Assembly: GCA_022452285.1 (NCBI GenBank)
Contig: JAKUNG010000002.1
Location: 145,716 to 209,715 of the forward strand
Source: Terriglobia bacterium
GTDB taxonomy: Bacteria > Acidobacteriota > Terriglobia > Versatilivoradales > Versatilivoraceae
Direction: 5' to 3'
Length of the DNA: 64,000 bases
A program made the position numbers and the translations under genes. Under the pieces are notes generated by a model. The model did not search any database. It was not told the origin of the DNA and saw nothing but the letters and a program-made list of their open reading frames with translations. Positions 45,648 to 55,061 of this stretch are shown here, piece by piece (position 1 is the first letter of the stretch; the number at the start of each line of letters is the position of its first letter).

Positions 45648-47528
45648 TTATTTATTTAGGACAATCTCCAGCTCCTGAAGAATTTCTGGCTCATCGATGG
45701 TTGATGGAATAGAATATTTTTTTCTATCAACAATCTCCCTAATGGTTCTGCGTAAAATTTTTCCCGAACGAGTTTTTGGCAACCTTTTTACTACATGAAC
45801 TGTTTTAAAACTAGCAACAGCACCAATTTCAGACCGAATTTTTTCAATAACTTCCTGGGTTATTATCTGTTTATTGCGGTCTACACCATTTTTCAAAACC
45901 AAGAGACCAACTGGAACCTGTCCTTTTAAAAGATCATTGGCCCCTACCACGGCACATTCTGCTACATCTGAATGCCCAGCAATCACTTCCTCCATTCTTC
46001 CAGTAGAGAAACGATGTCCGGCAACGTTAATGACATCATCTACACGACCCATTATATAGAGATAGTCTTCGTTGTCCTTATAACCACCATCGCTAGTGAA
46101 ATAATAATTTGGATATTGACTGAGATAAGAATTTACATATCGTTGGTCATCGTTCCAAAGAGTCGGCAAACAACCTGGAGGCAATGGAAGCTTGATAGCT
46201 ATGAGTCCCTCCTCATATGGCCCCAAAATTTTTCCATTAGAGTCAAGAATTCTTATGTCATAACCAGGAACAGATTTACCTGCTGAGCCGGGTTTAAAGC
46301 GATGTGGAGCTAATCCCATGCAATTAGCAGCAACTGGCCATCCAGTTTCTGTCTGCCACCAGTGATCAATAACTGGAACATTAAGAAGTTTATTGCTCCA
46401 ATGGTAAGTATCTGGGTCTAACCGTTCACCTGCGAGAAACAGAGATTTAAGGGAAGACAGGTCAAAGTCTTTGAGATACTTCCCTGTAGGGTCTTCCTTT
46501 TTGATAGCTCTTATCGCTGTAGGAGCAGTAAAAAGAACTTTAACTTGATGTTGATCAATTACTCTCCAGAAGGCACCGGGATTCGGAGTTCCTACAGGCT
46601 TACCTTCATATAGTATCGTGGTACAACCTTGCATTAACGGACCATATACAGAGTAGGAATGCCCTACAGCCCAACCTATATCTGAGGCCGCCCAAAATAC
46701 ATCACCAGGGTTTACATCATAGATGTTTGTCAAACTCCATTTTAGAGCTACAGCATGCCCTCCATTATCACGGACCACTCCCTTTGGTTTTCCCGTAGTA
46801 CCTGAAGTATAGAGTATATAAAGAGGATCGGTGGATTTCATTACAATGCATGAAACAGGCTCAGCGTGATTCATGATTTCTATCCAATCATGGTCCCTCT
46901 CGTTTAGTAATTGTGCCGAAAGTTCAGGACGTTGAAAAACTACACAATGTTCTGGTTTATACTGTGCCATCTCAATCGCGTCATCTAACAAAGGTTTGTA
47001 GGGGATTAAGCGTTCAACCTCAATCCCACATGACGCCGTTACAATTGCTTTAGGCTTTGAATCATCAATTCTAATTGCCAGCTCCTGAGAAGCAAATCCA
47101 CCAAAAACTACTGAATGCACAACACCAATCCTTGCACAAGCTAACATGGTTATGACTGCCTGCGGAATCATGGGCATATAGATGATTATCCGATCGCCTT
47201 TTTCCATACCAAGTGATTGGAAAGCACCAGCCAAAAGAGCGACCTCTTTCTGGAGCTCTCGGTATGAAATCTTACGGATAATTCCAGTTACTGGACTGTC
47301 ATAGATCAATGCAGTCTGTTCGGCCCTACCATTTTCAACATGAAAATCCAAGGCGTTATAGCAACTATTCAACAGTCCGCCTTTAAACCATTGAAAAAAA
47401 GGATGGTTTGAGTCGTCAAACACCTTGTCCCATTTCTTTTCCCATTGAACAGCCTGAGCTGCATCAGCCCAGAAATCTTCTGGCGTCTCTAAAGCTTTTT
47501 TATAAATCTTTTCATAGACAGTTTCCAT
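45648..47528 (-). CDS. prpE: Propionyl-CoA synthetase (acyl-CoA synthetase)
   Basis: 626 residues, ATP-dependent acyl-CoA ligase of the ACS/PrpE family, cytoplasmic. YTSGTTGKPKGVVRDNGGHAV is the AMP-binding P-loop (Thr/Ser/Gly-rich), and GYGQTE-type positions appear as WWQTETGWP. GRVDDVINVAGHR marks the domain hinge, and RLPKTRSGKILRRTIR is the C-terminal catalytic Lys motif. The NGGHAVALKWS segment is the PrpE variant; acetate is also possible. The frame extends upstream to a TTG, but AGGAG lies before the ATG at 47528. No prp genes adjoin it. Confidence 0.9.
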   Translation of the reverse strand: METVYEKIYKKALETPEDFWADAAQAVQWEKKWDKVFDDSNHPFFQWFKGGLLNSCYNALDFHVENGRAEQTALIYDSPVTGIIRKISYRELQKEVALLAGAFQSLGMEKGDRIIIYMPMIPQAVITMLACARIGVVHSVVFGGFASQELAIRIDDSKPKAIVTASCGIEVERLIPYKPLLDDAIEMAQYKPEHCVVFQRPELSAQLLNERDHDWIEIMNHAEPVSCIVMKSTDPLYILYTSGTTGKPKGVVRDNGGHAVALKWSLTNIYDVNPGDVFWAASDIGWAVGHSYSVYGPLMQGCTTILYEGKPVGTPNPGAFWRVIDQHQVKVLFTAPTAIRAIKKEDPTGKYLKDFDLSSLKSLFLAGERLDPDTYHWSNKLLNVPVIDHWWQTETGWPVAANCMGLAPHRFKPGSAGKSVPGYDIRILDSNGKILGPYEEGLIAIKLPLPPGCLPTLWNDDQRYVNSYLSQYPNYYFTSDGGYKDNEDYLYIMGRVDDVINVAGHRFSTGRMEEVIAGHSDVAECAVVGANDLLKGQVPVGLLVLKNGVDRNKQIITQEVIEKIRSEIGAVASFKTVHVVKRLPKTRSGKILRRTIREIVDRKKYSIPSTIDEPEILQELEIVLNK

Positions 47529-47759
47529 GAATAACTCCTGTCCCCCCAACAATTCAATTAACTTAAAATCCGTTAAAGATTATTAATTTCTACTTTCCTT
47601 TCCTATTTTTCAACATATTAATTCTACCTAATTATTAGAAAAAAAATAAAGTAAATCAGAAAAATCAAAGATCTCCCTAAGATCATGGATATATAACTTT
47701 GGGATTAATGTTATTTAAAAAGTTTTATTAGGAGTTTTAGTTTTTATCTTGCAAACTTA

Positions 47760-47782
47760 TTGAAAATGAAATTCATATTCAA
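47760..47782. promoter_or_regulatory. Fur-type operator 1
   Basis: TGAAAATGAAATTCATATTCA (47761-47781) contains two overlapping 7-1-7 repeats offset by 6 bases, TGAAAAT-G-AAATTCA and TGAAATT-C-ATATTCA. This is the known dimer-of-dimers architecture of Fur boxes. It lies about 60 bases upstream of the promoter -35. Confidence 0.65.
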
Positions 47783-47805
47783 TAAAAGAATTTTTTTGTT
47801 GCAAT

Positions 47806-47820
47806 TGAAAATCATATTCA
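47806..47820. promoter_or_regulatory. Fur-type operator 2
   Basis: TGAAAAT-C-ATATTCA, a single 7-1-7 inverted repeat with one mismatched pair, between operators 1 and 3. It adds to a three-operator array over about 100 bases. Confidence 0.6.
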
Positions 47821-47836
47821 TTAATATTCTCCCTAT

Positions 47837-47857
47837 TGAAATTGAATTTCATTTTCA
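47837..47857. promoter_or_regulatory. Fur-type operator 3 overlapping the -35
   Basis: TGAAATTGAATTTCATTTTCA has a perfect 7-1-7 repeat (TGAAATT-G-AATTTCA, 47837-47851) and a second overlapping one (TGAATTT-C-ATTTTCA, 47843-47857). It covers the -35 hexamer, so occupancy would block RNA polymerase. Confidence 0.7.
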
Positions 47858-47869
47858 ATAGTATATAAA
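47842..47869 (+). promoter_or_regulatory. Promoter of the TonB-dependent receptor
   Basis: TTGAAT (47842-47847), 16-base spacer and TATAAA (47864-47869). It lies 26 bases before the ATG of the receptor. The -35 box lies inside Fur-type operator 3. Confidence 0.55.
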
Positions 47870-47894
47870 TATTATCCAACTATTTACGAAAACC

Positions 47895-50375
47895 ATGAAA
47901 ATAATCCAACCTACAACTTTAACGCTTATCCTGTTGTTCAATATAGTTTCTATTAATTTTAGTCAAAGCAATCTGTTATCAATAAAAGGTATCGTCCAAG
48001 ATATTTCTGGCCAACCTACTGTTGATGCAACTGTTACCTTAACTAAAAAAGTCTCAAATTTTGAAAAACGTTTCTTGACAAAGCTCGATGGTATTTTTGA
48101 ATTTAAACAACTGGAAGCAGGAGAGTATTTGATTACTGTATCTGGTGGACCTAATTTTTTAACCAGTAAGTATATTCTTCTTAGTAACCAACCTTTAGAA
48201 AACGTCCTCCTGATCCTGGAAGAAAATCCAAATTTTACTATTAAGAAACGAGTTATGGTTGTTGGACATCGTGACCGTTTAGATGAAATTCCAGGTTCAG
48301 CCCACTTTATTGATAAATCTGAACTAGAAAAACAAAAAAGTGGATTGGATGATGTACACCAAGTTTTACGTCAAATTCCTGGAGTGAATATTCAAGAAGA
48401 AGACGGCTATGGCCTCCGACCTAACATTGGCATGCGAGGTACAGGAGTAGAACGAAGCTCCAAGATTACTCTTATGGAGGATGGTGTCCTTATAGCACCG
48501 GCTCCCTACGCTGCACCATCAGCTTACTATTTTCCAACTACTGGGCGTATGAGAGCCCTTGAGGTCAGAAAAGGCTCCAGTCAAATTAAGTATGGGCCAC
48601 AAACTAATGGTGGAGCTCTTAATTTCATATCAACTGAAATTCCCGAAGATTTAACTCTAGACAGCACATTGTCATTCGGTTCTGATGTCGCCCGTAAAGG
48701 TCACATAAATTTAGGCGCTTCATATCAAAATTTTGGCTGGCTGGTTGAAACTTATCAACTCAACACAAGTGGATTTAAAGAGCTGGATGGAGGAGGAGAT
48801 ACCGGATTTTCTATAAATGACTATTTAGCAAAGTTTCGATTTAATACCTCTAAGAATGATCCCAACTATCAACAACTTGAATTTAAAATAGGCAGAACTA
48901 GTCAAGACTCGGATGAAACCTATCTTGGACTAACAGATGCCGATTTTTCTGCTAACCCTAATCGCCGTTATAGCGCTTCACAGATTGACAATTTTAAATC
49001 TACACATGAACAATACCAAGTCAGACATTTTGCTTCTTTACCAAAAGGTTTGGATTTAACAACAACGGTTTACCGGAATAATTTTGCCCGGAATTGGTAT
49101 AAGCTACAGGGCATTTCTGGAACCAAATTGTCAAATTTGTTTAAAGATCCAACTACTTACTCTAACCAACTGGATATTGCACGAGGAGGAGATAGCGCTG
49201 TTGATGCACTAAAAGTTAGAGCTAATAATAGAGAGTATTATTCCCATGGAATTCAATCCGTTCTGGGTTTTGATTATCAGGAAAATGACTCAGGCATCAG
49301 TCATGGTGTTGAATTTGGTCTTCGTTATCATCAGGATGAAGAAGATCGTTTACAGCATGAAGATAAATATCAAATGGCTAGTGGGAAAATGAATTTGACT
49401 ACCCGTGGAAATCTCGGAAGTCAATCTAATCGTATTAGTGATGCCGACGCCTTATCCTTTTCAGTTCAAGATGAAATTCAGTGGGGACGTTGGAGCATTA
49501 CACCTGGAATGCGATATGAAAACATTGACCTTACTCGCACTGATTATAGTAAAACTGATCCAGGCAGAGCCACTCCAACTAAAGTTAAGACTAATTCCGT
49601 AAAAATACTTGTTCCCGGTGTTGGTATTAACATGGACATTACACCTGCATTAAGGCTTTTTGGGGGAATTCACAAGGGCTTTTCCCCTCCAGTACCAGGT
49701 TCCACTGAAGACACTTTGGCTGAAGCAAGTATTAATTATGAATTTGGTTTTGGACTGGACCAAAAGTTCTTCCGTACTCAAATTACCACTTTTTATAACG
49801 ATTATTCTAATATGCTCGGAGTCGACAGTCTTGCCACTGGAGGCACGGGGACAGGAGATTTTTACAATGGGGGCAAAGCTCGGGTAGTCGGATTAGAACT
49901 ATCAACATCAGCTGACCTTGTAGATAGGAATGAATACAATTTTTCAGTACCGATCCAACTATCTTATACATTGTCTGATGGCAAATTTCTTAATAGTTTT
50001 TCTAGTAACTTCAAACCATGGGGTGGGGTTTCAATTGGAGATAAGTTCCCCTATCTATCACCTCATCAGTTTTATCTCGGTATAGGCGTTGAAACTACCA
50101 AATGGAGTACGCGCTTAAATGCTCACTATGTCAGCGCCATGCGGACAAAGGCAGGTCAGGGATCCATATTAAAAGACAGTGCAACCGATAGCTACGCTGT
50201 ATTAAATCTATCCAATGAATATAGTGTATCACCCTTAGTTCGATTATTCTTTGATGTTCGAAATATCACTAACAACCGATACATTGTAGCTCGCAGGCCC
50301 TACGGCGCTCGGCCTGGAATGCCTCGCTTATTGATGGGCGGCATAAAATTCAATTTAGTAGGGTTAAACAAATAA
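47895..50375 (+). CDS. TonB-dependent receptor, FecA-like ferric siderophore/citrate type
   Basis: 826 residues, outer-membrane receptor. Signal sequence (about 8-25), then a carboxypeptidase-regulatory-like extension (about 28-103, VDATVTLTKKVSN...KQLEAGEYLITVS), the plug domain (about 120-245, IPGVNIQEEDGYGLRPNIGM, RSSKITLMEDGVLIAPAPY) and a C-terminal beta-barrel ending in RLLMGGIKFNL. The plug is FecA-like, so ferric citrate or a related chelate is likely. It is controlled by the Fur-type array upstream and faces feoB convergently. No Shine-Dalgarno is seen before the ATG. No TonB or periplasmic binding gene adjoins it. Confidence 0.9.
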   Translation: MKIIQPTTLTLILLFNIVSINFSQSNLLSIKGIVQDISGQPTVDATVTLTKKVSNFEKRFLTKLDGIFEFKQLEAGEYLITVSGGPNFLTSKYILLSNQPLENVLLILEENPNFTIKKRVMVVGHRDRLDEIPGSAHFIDKSELEKQKSGLDDVHQVLRQIPGVNIQEEDGYGLRPNIGMRGTGVERSSKITLMEDGVLIAPAPYAAPSAYYFPTTGRMRALEVRKGSSQIKYGPQTNGGALNFISTEIPEDLTLDSTLSFGSDVARKGHINLGASYQNFGWLVETYQLNTSGFKELDGGGDTGFSINDYLAKFRFNTSKNDPNYQQLEFKIGRTSQDSDETYLGLTDADFSANPNRRYSASQIDNFKSTHEQYQVRHFASLPKGLDLTTTVYRNNFARNWYKLQGISGTKLSNLFKDPTTYSNQLDIARGGDSAVDALKVRANNREYYSHGIQSVLGFDYQENDSGISHGVEFGLRYHQDEEDRLQHEDKYQMASGKMNLTTRGNLGSQSNRISDADALSFSVQDEIQWGRWSITPGMRYENIDLTRTDYSKTDPGRATPTKVKTNSVKILVPGVGINMDITPALRLFGGIHKGFSPPVPGSTEDTLAEASINYEFGFGLDQKFFRTQITTFYNDYSNMLGVDSLATGGTGTGDFYNGGKARVVGLELSTSADLVDRNEYNFSVPIQLSYTLSDGKFLNSFSSNFKPWGGVSIGDKFPYLSPHQFYLGIGVETTKWSTRLNAHYVSAMRTKAGQGSILKDSATDSYAVLNLSNEYSVSPLVRLFFDVRNITNNRYIVARRPYGARPGMPRLLMGGIKFNLVGLNK

Positions 50376-50402
50376 AGTCCTAATATCCTATACCTAACCA
50401 TT

Positions 50403-50441
50403 TTTTGGATATGATTCGTTCCGATCGAGTCATATCCAAAA
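50403..50441. terminator. Long hairpin between the TonB receptor and feoB
   Basis: TTTTGGATATGATTCG (50403-50418), 7-nt loop, CGAGTCATATCCAAAA (50426-50441): a 16-bp stem with one G-T pair. The right arm contains feoB's stop codon and last codons. Located between convergent genes, it probably ends or stabilises one or both transcripts, although neither strand has a good U-run after it. Confidence 0.5.
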
Positions 50442-52328
50442 CCCCACCAAGACATTGGCAGCCCAAGCACCCAAATAAGCTACCACTAACATGTAGAAAA
50501 ATTGCAAAGTTGGAAGTTTCCAACTGCCAGTCTCACGATAAACTACAGCCACTGTTGACATACATTGAAGCGCAAAGGCAAAAAAGATTAGTAGTGCTGC
50601 TGCCCCACCTATAGTCAAGTCCTGTCTAAGAGCTTCCTGCAAACTAAAAGCAGCTTCGCCTTCACCCTCGATACCATAGATTGTACCCAGAGTTCCGATG
50701 ACAACTTCCCGAGCAGCTAATGAAGTGATTAACCCAATACCAATTTTCCAGTTAAAACCCAAAGGCTCAATAACTGGTTCCAGAATATGACCGATCTTAC
50801 CAGCTAAACTATCAGATATCTGCGGCGCCTCTCCATCAATGAGAGGAACACTTGCCAAAAACCATAGTGCAATACTTACCATCAGTATTATGATTCCAGC
50901 TCGACGAAGAAAAATAATTGAACGATCAAGCAACCGTAAACCAATCGATTGTAAGGTTGGCCATCGATAAGGAGGGAGCTCTAGTGAAAAGCAACTGCTA
51001 CTCTCATTTTTTAGTATCGTAGAATTAAAAATTTTAGCTGTCAGGAAAGCTGCCAAAAAGCCCACTAAATACAAAAACAAAAGTGCTGCAGCTCTATATC
51101 CTAAAAATGGTCCCAAAAGAGAGGTCTCTGGGACGAATGCAGCAATCAAAAGAACATAAACTGGCAATCTTGCAGAACAAGTCATAAAGGGTGCAACGAA
51201 AATAGTAGCTAGGCGTTCCTTCTTATTCTCAATGGTGCGAGTAGACAAAATTGCAGGAATGGCACAGGCATATGCAGAAAGAAGTGGAATAAACGCCTTG
51301 CCCTGCAAACCAACCTTAGCCATACTCCGATCCGCAATAATTGCTGCACGCGCTAAATACCCGGAATCTTCAAGTAGGCCAATAAAAAGAAACAAAAATA
51401 ATATTTGCGGAAGAAAAACAACGACAGAGCCAACACCTGCCCAAACTCCCTCAATCAAGAGATTGCGAAACCACGAATCTGACAAAATGCTCCCTATTAA
51501 TTCGCCAGAACGGAGAACAAGCATCTCTGTTGCATCCATCAGGGGTTGTGCCAGAGTAAAGATACTCTGAAAAACACTTACTACAATGAACAAAAATATC
51601 ATTAGGCCCCAAAAAGGATGCAAAACAATGGAATCTAATCGTTGAGTCCAAAGGGCAGAAGCGGGTGCTTGATAGGATGATGGATTTACAATGCCGGCCG
51701 CCCATGTCCTGCAACTAGCAATATTTTGTAGTACCGGCAATTCCAAGCGAGTGGGTGTTTTCAACTCTCCAGAAAGAAAACTCCTGACAGATTCAAGACC
51801 TTCACCCTTTGCAGCACTAACTTGTAGCACCGGAACACCTAGACTTTTAGAAAGTTTACTCGTATCTGCTAGACCACCCCTTTCATAGAGATCATCCGCC
51901 ATGTTCAAGACAATCAAGGTTGGAATTTTAAGATTTAAAATTGGAGCTGCCAGAGACAAATTACGAGTTAGGTTTGTTGAATCAAGGACCAAAAGAACCA
52001 CATCTGGAACTGACATTTTTGGTATTTGACCGAGCAAAGCATCACAAGCAACTTTTTCATCATCAGACCGGGCCTCTAAACTATATATCCCTGGAAGGTC
52101 AACAAGAGTTATCTGCTGACCATTATCCAACTTAGCTTTGCCGATCTTCTTTTCTACGGTAACTCCAGGGTAGTTGGCTACTTTTTGGTTTAACCCTGTA
52201 AGCCGGTTAAACAAAGTAGATTTTCCAGAATTTGGAGGACCAACAAGAACAACTAATGAATCCGAATTCAAAGACTTGGGCAAACTCTTAATAGCACTAT
52301 TGGTAGTGTCAGATTGACTATGGGGCAT
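50430..52328 (-). CDS. feoB: Ferrous iron transporter FeoB
   Basis: Inner-membrane GTPase-coupled Fe(II) importer, 632 residues. N-terminal G domain: G1 GPPNSGKST (30-38), G2/G3 NYPGVTVEKK and VDLPGIYSL, G4 NMAD. A regulatory helical domain follows, then two Gate domains with about 8-9 membrane helices (YACAIPAILSTRTIENKKER, ACSARLPVYVLL). Length is shorter than E. coli FeoB (773), but matches compact versions. It follows feoA at 16 nt on the same strand. The Fur-type operators at 47760 control the receptor, not this operon; no clear Fur box is seen before feoA. Confidence 0.95.
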   Translation of the reverse strand: MPHSQSDTTNSAIKSLPKSLNSDSLVVLVGPPNSGKSTLFNRLTGLNQKVANYPGVTVEKKIGKAKLDNGQQITLVDLPGIYSLEARSDDEKVACDALLGQIPKMSVPDVVLLVLDSTNLTRNLSLAAPILNLKIPTLIVLNMADDLYERGGLADTSKLSKSLGVPVLQVSAAKGEGLESVRSFLSGELKTPTRLELPVLQNIASCRTWAAGIVNPSSYQAPASALWTQRLDSIVLHPFWGLMIFLFIVVSVFQSIFTLAQPLMDATEMLVLRSGELIGSILSDSWFRNLLIEGVWAGVGSVVVFLPQILFLFLFIGLLEDSGYLARAAIIADRSMAKVGLQGKAFIPLLSAYACAIPAILSTRTIENKKERLATIFVAPFMTCSARLPVYVLLIAAFVPETSLLGPFLGYRAAALLFLYLVGFLAAFLTAKIFNSTILKNESSSCFSLELPPYRWPTLQSIGLRLLDRSIIFLRRAGIIILMVSIALWFLASVPLIDGEAPQISDSLAGKIGHILEPVIEPLGFNWKIGIGLITSLAAREVVIGTLGTIYGIEGEGEAAFSLQEALRQDLTIGGAAALLIFFAFALQCMSTVAVVYRETGSWKLPTLQFFYMLVVAYLGAWAANVLVGFWI

Positions 52329-52344
52329 AGTTCCTTATTTCATA

Positions 52345-52614
52345 TTATTTCAAATTATCAGATCTAATCTTAAGGCACTTTGCAGTTTCCCGCCTAATGG
52401 CGATTTCTGATCCCTCGACTTGAAAGACCATTGGATCACCTCCAGGTGCTGGCCTTCTTGCTAATATTTTGGTGCCAGGCAGAAACCCAAGCTCCATCAA
52501 ACGCTGTGAGTCTTCTTCTTCCAAATCTATATGTTCTAGAACAGCCGTTTCACCTAATCTGAGATCCGACAGGGACCTAACTTTTTTGTGACCTGGGAAT
52601 TTTTCCACTTCCAA
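52345..52614 (-). CDS. feoA: FeoA-family iron transport accessory protein
   Basis: 89 residues with the SH3-like FeoA fold: TAVLEHIDLEEEDSQRLMEL, GFLPGTKILARRPAPGG and SEIAIRRETAKCLKIR. It binds FeoB and modulates Fe(II) uptake. The start is a TTG with AAAAGG eight bases upstream; GTG six bases further in is the alternative. First gene of feoAB. Confidence 0.9.
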   Translation of the reverse strand: MEVEKFPGHKKVRSLSDLRLGETAVLEHIDLEEEDSQRLMELGFLPGTKILARRPAPGGDPMVFQVEGSEIAIRRETAKCLKIRSDNLK

Positions 52615-52948
52615 TAGACCTTTTCATAGATATTCAGAAATCAAAAACTGACCTTTAAACAAAATCTGCTCCTTAAGAATCCTCTAGGATCAATACTGAT
52701 GCTAAGAATGCACGAACAACTCTTTTAAAATTACCTCCTAAAAGGACTAAGCTATCTTAGTATACTAATTTTACTATTATTCTGTTAATCGACGAACAGT
52801 TTACCACTCTACTAAGTTATCCACCTTGCACAACAGAGGAAATATTTGTAAATTAGAATAAGAACATAAATTTATTTTAGAAGCTAAAGCTTTAAATCCC
52901 TTTGAATTATAAATTGAGAATTAAAATATTAAAAATTGAAAGGCTCAC
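52615..52948. other. Divergent intergenic region (334 nt) between feoA and the RraA-like gene
   Basis: No ORF. One half-site resembling the Fur box (ATATTCA at 52631-52637) overlaps the feoA leader; it is not a full operator. GAAAGG precedes the RraA-like ATG. No other structure recognised. Confidence 0.5.
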
Positions 52949-53650
52949 ATGGCTCTAGTTGATCTTTTACATGAACTTCGAGAATTTGATACAGCTTTGA
53001 TTGCCAATACGATTGGATATATTGATAAAACTCCGGCCCATGAGTTCTACATGGGGAATTCAATTCAGTCAGTTACTCCAACCTTAGGCCCTACGGTTGG
53101 AGTAGCCATGACTTGTCAACTAGATAGTAGTACTCCTGGCAATCAAGCCAATCCTGAACCACACCTTCAACAACTAGAGCAAATTTTAGAACTTCAGGAA
53201 CCCGTGGTTTGGGTAGTTCAAACGGTAGGATCTCGACCTGATCATGAGTGTGTTCTTGGAGATGGCATGGCTAAGGAACTTTTTAGTGTTGGATGTGTCG
53301 GAGTAGTTACTGATGGAGGAGTTCGTGACATTGAAGGTCTATTGAGCATTCCTTTTGCAGCGTACTCCAAAGGAAAAACAATCCATCACTGTGCCCTCAA
53401 TTATAAAGAAATCAATAACCCAGTAAACATCGGCGGTATAACTATTCGTAGTGGTGATGTTATCCATGCCAATAACGAAGGAGTAATTCGGGTCCCAACT
53501 AGTTGTTTAGAAAAACTGCCAACTCAAGCAATTAAGATGCGTTCCTTCGAACAAGATGTACACCGTTTTTGCCGTAGAACTGATTCCACCCCTCGGTCTA
53601 ACCGAAAACGGGTAGAAGAACTTCTGAAGCATTATGGCTTTAGTATCTAA
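52949..53650 (+). CDS. RraA-like protein (HMG/CHA aldolase family)
   Basis: 233 residues of the RraA/demethylmenaquinone methyltransferase-like fold: GDGMAKELFSVGCVGVVTDGGVRDIEG is the signature (given here as the motifs GDGMAK and DGGVRD), with GDVIHANNEGVIRVP as the C-terminal conserved loop. Homologues are metal-dependent aldolases cleaving 4-hydroxy-4-methyl-2-oxoglutarate or 4-carboxy-4-hydroxy-2-oxoadipate, or RNase E regulators. The C-terminal tail (about 190-233) is longer than RraA. Convergent with the nitrilase gene. Substrate not deducible. Confidence 0.82.
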   Translation: MALVDLLHELREFDTALIANTIGYIDKTPAHEFYMGNSIQSVTPTLGPTVGVAMTCQLDSSTPGNQANPEPHLQQLEQILELQEPVVWVVQTVGSRPDHECVLGDGMAKELFSVGCVGVVTDGGVRDIEGLLSIPFAAYSKGKTIHHCALNYKEINNPVNIGGITIRSGDVIHANNEGVIRVPTSCLEKLPTQAIKMRSFEQDVHRFCRRTDSTPRSNRKRVEELLKHYGFSI

Positions 53651-53728
53651 TTCTTTCAAAGTAGTAACTGTGCTTAGATTGTTTTAACTAACGTCATTTT
53701 TTTACCTCTTACGCGATACTAAAAAATC

Positions 53729-54547
53729 TTAACTAGACCTCATTTCTGGTTCGATCTCATCAAGAGCTTTTGTCATCTCATTAGAGTCCTGTTTAAGAAA
53801 AGCATGGGTTGCCCGAGTCATATCCAAATCGTCAACCAATAGCATTTCCTGAGAGAGATTGGAGACCTGCATAACTAGTCCATCAGGTCCAATAATAAAG
53901 GATCGACAGTTATTATTTATATGGCACATATTAGCTGACACAAAATAAATGGTATTTTCACCGGCTCGGGCCATCAGCAACGCCTCTTGGATTGGTTGCT
54001 TCCAGCCCATCCCCGGCCAAGCATGATTAAACTGAGGATGAAAAACAACCTTAGCTCCAGCCTTAGCCAAACATCGAACATTCTCAGGAAAGCGAAAACC
54101 TTCAAAACAAATCACAAGTCCCATGCAAATATCTTTAAAATAGAAAGAAGTTGGTCCTGTGCCTGAAGAATATCCTTCCGCATCCTTAGGAGTAAGTCGG
54201 CTCTTGTGGTGACGTGCTATTTCCTTTCCCTTCTCATCGATGACAACAGCACTATTAAATGGCTTATCCTTACCATTTTCGGTTTCTGTTCCAACAATAA
54301 TACCCATTTCTAGCTCTTTACATTTTTCTGAGACTTTACACAACGCATTTTCGAGAACTTGAGAAGATAAAGATGCATCAGCATCTAATAATCCAACTCG
54401 ATAACCAGAGAGGTGTGTTTCAGGAAAACATACTAATTCAACCCCTGATTCTGCAGCTTGATCCATAGTTTCTAATACTTTAGCTAAGTTAGTTTCTACA
54501 TCTATTGTTTGAGAAACTTGAGCCACACCCACCTTAATTTTGCCCAT
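53729..54547 (-). CDS. Carbon-nitrogen hydrolase (nitrilase superfamily)
   Basis: 272 residues, amidase of the nitrilase superfamily. Catalytic triad is Glu 43 (CFPETHLSG), Lys 115 (HHKSRLT) and Cys 147 (LVICFEGFRFPE). Members hydrolyse amides, N-carbamoyl amino acids and omega-amides. GGGAG lies before the ATG. It follows a RidA gene by about 150 nt on the same strand. Substrate unknown. Confidence 0.9.
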   Translation of the reverse strand: MGKIKVGVAQVSQTIDVETNLAKVLETMDQAAESGVELVCFPETHLSGYRVGLLDADASLSSQVLENALCKVSEKCKELEMGIIVGTETENGKDKPFNSAVVIDEKGKEIARHHKSRLTPKDAEGYSSGTGPTSFYFKDICMGLVICFEGFRFPENVRCLAKAGAKVVFHPQFNHAWPGMGWKQPIQEALLMARAGENTIYFVSANMCHINNNCRSFIIGPDGLVMQVSNLSQEMLLVDDLDMTRATHAFLKQDSNEMTKALDEIEPEMRSS

Positions 54548-54698
54548 GAATCCATCTCCCTATCTATAGTGTCAAAAATTATTGAGCAGATCTCTTTCAG
54601 AACGCTACCTAATTTAACAAAAACCCTACAACCACAACACCAACATAAATGAAAACTTTACCCCCCTAGGTTTTGCTTTTTTCTTCCAAAACTAGACC

Positions 54699-55061
54699 TC
54701 ATAACTCAGCTACAAAAGCAGCTTCTACAGACATACCTGACTGCAGATCTACTCCATATGCTCTTCTATTCGGAGGATGCACTCCAAAATATTGGGCATA
54801 CACTTTATTAACAGTAGCTATATCTTGATTAACATTCTGCAAATAGAGTCTAGCCGACACTATTGAATTTTTGTCAACTCCAGCCTTGGCTAAAACTCCG
54901 TCTAGTTGCCTAAAAATCTCACGAATTTCAGCTTCGGCCCCACCCTCAACGGGAGCTTTCTCGCCTTTTGGAATACCTGTAAGTACTGTTTCTAGTACTC
55001 TCCCCGAATAAATGACTGCATCACTAAATGGGAAACCATCTTTTGAGTTTATAAACTCCAT
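54699..55061 (-). CDS. RidA/YjgF/YER057c family enamine/imine deaminase
   Basis: 120 residues, trimeric deaminase removing reactive enamine/imine intermediates. PFSDAVIYSGRVLETVLTG, AEIREIFRQLDGVLAKAG and PPNRRAYGVDLQ (substrate Arg position) with SGMSVEAAFVAEL. The N-terminus is family-like but the sequence is divergent from canonical RidA, so it may belong to a Rid2-7 subgroup. Strong Shine-Dalgarno AAGGAGGAG. Gene 207 nt downstream of the SMP-30 gene. Confidence 0.85.
   Translation of the reverse strand: MEFINSKDGFPFSDAVIYSGRVLETVLTGIPKGEKAPVEGGAEAEIREIFRQLDGVLAKAGVDKNSIVSARLYLQNVNQDIATVNKVYAQYFGVHPPNRRAYGVDLQSGMSVEAAFVAEL

Larger units (their letters stand above)
47529..47894. other. Intergenic region (366 nt) containing a Fur-regulated promoter
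   Basis: No ORF. Contains three Fur-type inverted repeats (47760-47860) and a sigma70-like promoter for the TonB receptor. The prpE-proximal half is AT-rich with no recognised element. Confidence 0.7.

Noticed and set aside
52623-52637. Fur box before feoA
   Set aside because: Only a half-site ATATTCA; the other half does not match the TGAAAAT pattern of the clear operators near 47800.
53728-54700. Shared ATGAGGTCTAGTT at the ends of the nitrilase and RidA genes
   Set aside because: A 13-base match in 64 kb is expected by chance several times.
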